Assembly (NCBI GenBank): GCA_027490595.1
Contig: JAIXXU010000193.1
Location: 1 to 6,214, forward strand
Source: Pseudomonadota bacterium
GTDB lineage: Bacteria > Bdellovibrionota_B > Oligoflexia > Silvanigrellales > Silvanigrellaceae
Length of the DNA stretch: 6,214 bases
Reading direction: 5' to 3'
In this document: positions 4,993 to 6,214 of the stretch, in pieces
Layout: each line of letters opens with the position of its first letter
How positions within the stretch are numbered: the first letter of the stretch is position 1
The notes under the pieces: model-generated
What the model was told of the DNA's origin: nothing
Database searches by the model: none
What the model saw: the letters and a program-made list of their open reading frames with translations, nothing else
Position numbers and translations under genes: made by a program

Positions 4993-6214
4993 TCACAGTG
5001 GGCTAATTGCTTCAAAGAATTTTTCCCAACAATCAAGTATGGTCTTTGAACTAAACTTCTCTTGTATTTTAAGCCAGTCATGATTAAAACGTTGCTCTAA
5101 ATTCGTATCATTTTCGTTAGATAAAACACTTTTTATCTTGTTAGCGATATCTTCTTCATCATAAGGATCGCAGTAAAGGGCTGCGTTTTCAAGAAGAAAT
5201 CTGTTTGAAGGATTATCTGACACAACAGCCGGACAACCACAGCTTAAAGCTTCAAGTGGGGCAGAACATAGAGTCTCAGAAAATGATGGTGCAACATAAC
5301 AAGATGCCGCAGAGTAGAGAAGCGCAATATCGGAGTTTCCTACATTTTCTAGATAAATTAAATCTTTTGATATTATGTAGGGTTTTATGCACTTTAGAGC
5401 ACTATCGCAAAGCTGCTGTTGTTCTATTTCCTTGTGTGTCTTGTCCTCTTTAATCTGATTAATTTTATTACCAAATATTAACAGCTTAACATCACTTTTT
5501 GTTTCTAATCTTAAGCGAGACCATGCGTCAACAAGCGTGTTTATATTTTTTTTACTCTCTAAGTTTGAAAAACAGACAATAAATTTAGGAATTTGAATTT
5601 TCTCGGAAAACCAGCAAGAAATAAAGTCATTTGTCTTTAATCGAAGGCCCCCATACTTGGAAAATATGCTTAATGAAATAGACTTTGTTATGACATTTTT
5701 TAATAGCTCGACTGTTGGTTTAATCCTTGCAATACTAGGAATAACGTTAGGAATAATAAAAACTCTTGTTGAAATACTAGGGTCTAGCTTTATAAGATCA
5801 TTTGCAACAACAGGAGAGGGGCATACAAAAAAGGAGTCTTTTGAACAGTTTTTAAAAGATTTTAAAAACATTTTAGCAGCTTTGGGGTCATCAAGTAAAT
5901 CAGGATGTTTTAGTAATGACAAATCATCTAGCTTAATTATTTTTTTTGTGTTTGTGGATAATTTTGCGCCCGTTAGGCAGTCAAATATTACAAAATTATG
6001 AGTGTTTGTGTCTAAAGAAAGACGATAATTTCCTCGCATAGTAGCATTTTGAAAAGATTTTAAGCCTGCAGACGATAAAAAGAAATTACACCTAAATATA
6101 TTCTCTCTATGTTTAACTGACAAAAGTGAGTGAAAAAATTTTCTCCATATGATATCTTTTCCAAACTCGTCTTGCATTTTTTGGACTATAAATCGTTTTT
6201 TTGAAAAAAATTTA
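4993..6214 (-). CDS. GT4-family glycosyltransferase, 5' end outside the window
   Basis: A GT-B-fold glycosyltransferase of the GT4 (glycosyl transferases group 1) type, probably a cytosolic or membrane-associated enzyme moving a sugar from a nucleotide donor onto a growing glycan. Counting from the ATG at 6177, the C-terminal donor-binding domain is clear: FSNLESKKNINTLVDAW (203-219), LLIFGNK (232-238), SETLCSAPLEALSCGCP (300-316) and ENAALYCDP (330-338). Glu301 and Glu309 form the E-x7-E motif of retaining GT4 enzymes. The acceptor-side domain is less conserved, with FVCPSPVV (117-124) and IIPNVIP (141-147) in the expected order. The frame stays open for 12 codons upstream of that ATG to the window edge and the ATG has no ribosome-binding site, so the gene probably begins outside the window and is listed as partial. 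It reads toward the insertion remnant, ending 23 bp from it. Sugar specificity is unknown. Confidence 0.85.
   Translation of the reverse strand, partial: KFFSKKRFIVQKMQDEFGKDIIWRKFFHSLLSVKHRENIFRCNFFLSSAGLKSFQNATMRGNYRLSLDTNTHNFVIFDCLTGAKLSTNTKKIIKLDDLSLLKHPDLLDDPKAAKMFLKSFKNCSKDSFFVCPSPVVANDLIKLDPSISTRVFIIPNVIPSIARIKPTVELLKNVITKSISLSIFSKYGGLRLKTNDFISCWFSEKIQIPKFIVCFSNLESKKNINTLVDAWSRLRLETKSDVKLLIFGNKINQIKEDKTHKEIEQQQLCDSALKCIKPYIISKDLIYLENVGNSDIALLYSAASCYVAPSFSETLCSAPLEALSCGCPAVVSDNPSNRFLLENAALYCDPYDEEDIANKIKSVLSNENDTNLEQRFNHDWLKIQEKFSSKTILDCWEKFFEAISPL

Noticed and set aside
5205..5453. Plus-strand 82-codon open frame
   Set aside because: Antisense to conserved GT4 motifs, so a shadow of that gene.
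5657..6001. Plus-strand 114-codon frame with a hydrophobic stretch like a small membrane protein
   Set aside because: Fully antisense to the glycosyltransferase acceptor-side domain; no independent support.

Overview
The window is AT-rich, densely coded bacterial DNA from a surface-polysaccharide or glycoconjugate gene region. Evidence is a GT4-type glycosyltransferase, a polytopic GT-C-like membrane protein, two sugar-nucleotidyltransferase-type genes, a class II aldolase-like gene and a HAD-type phosphatase. The low GC, transposase remnant and polysaccharide-type gene mix suggest a low-GC Gram-negative or host-associated bacterium, but nothing here fixes the genus.

Layout, left to right. 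Positions 1-3785 hold a tightly packed leftward (minus-strand) operon. In transcription order it encodes: a 704-residue fusion of a GT-C-like multi-pass membrane domain with a phosphoribulokinase/uridine-kinase-type P-loop kinase; a class II aldolase/adducin-family protein; a BcbE-like nucleotidyltransferase; and the first 17 codons of a second, similar nucleotidyltransferase cut by the window edge. Every junction overlaps (29 bp, 4 bp, 4 bp), which suggests co-transcription and translational coupling. A 153-bp divergent intergenic region (3786-3938) separates this operon from a rightward HAD-family hydrolase (3939-4598). Positions 4606-4969 hold a decayed 3' fragment of an IS256-family (Mutator-type) insertion sequence that standard ORF calling misses. 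Positions 4993-6214 encode a leftward GT4 glycosyltransferase whose frame is still open at the right edge, so its N-terminus is missing.

How the genes may work together (inference): aldolase-like enzyme, kinase, HAD phosphatase and one or two nucleotidyltransferases are the classes needed to build, phosphorylate, trim and nucleotide-activate an unusual small sugar or polyol. The GT4 enzyme and the GT-C-like domain could then transfer sugars onto a surface glycan. The most unusual element is the fusion of a soluble sugar-kinase-type domain to a membrane glycosyltransferase-type domain. Neither the substrate nor the final product can be read from the sequence.
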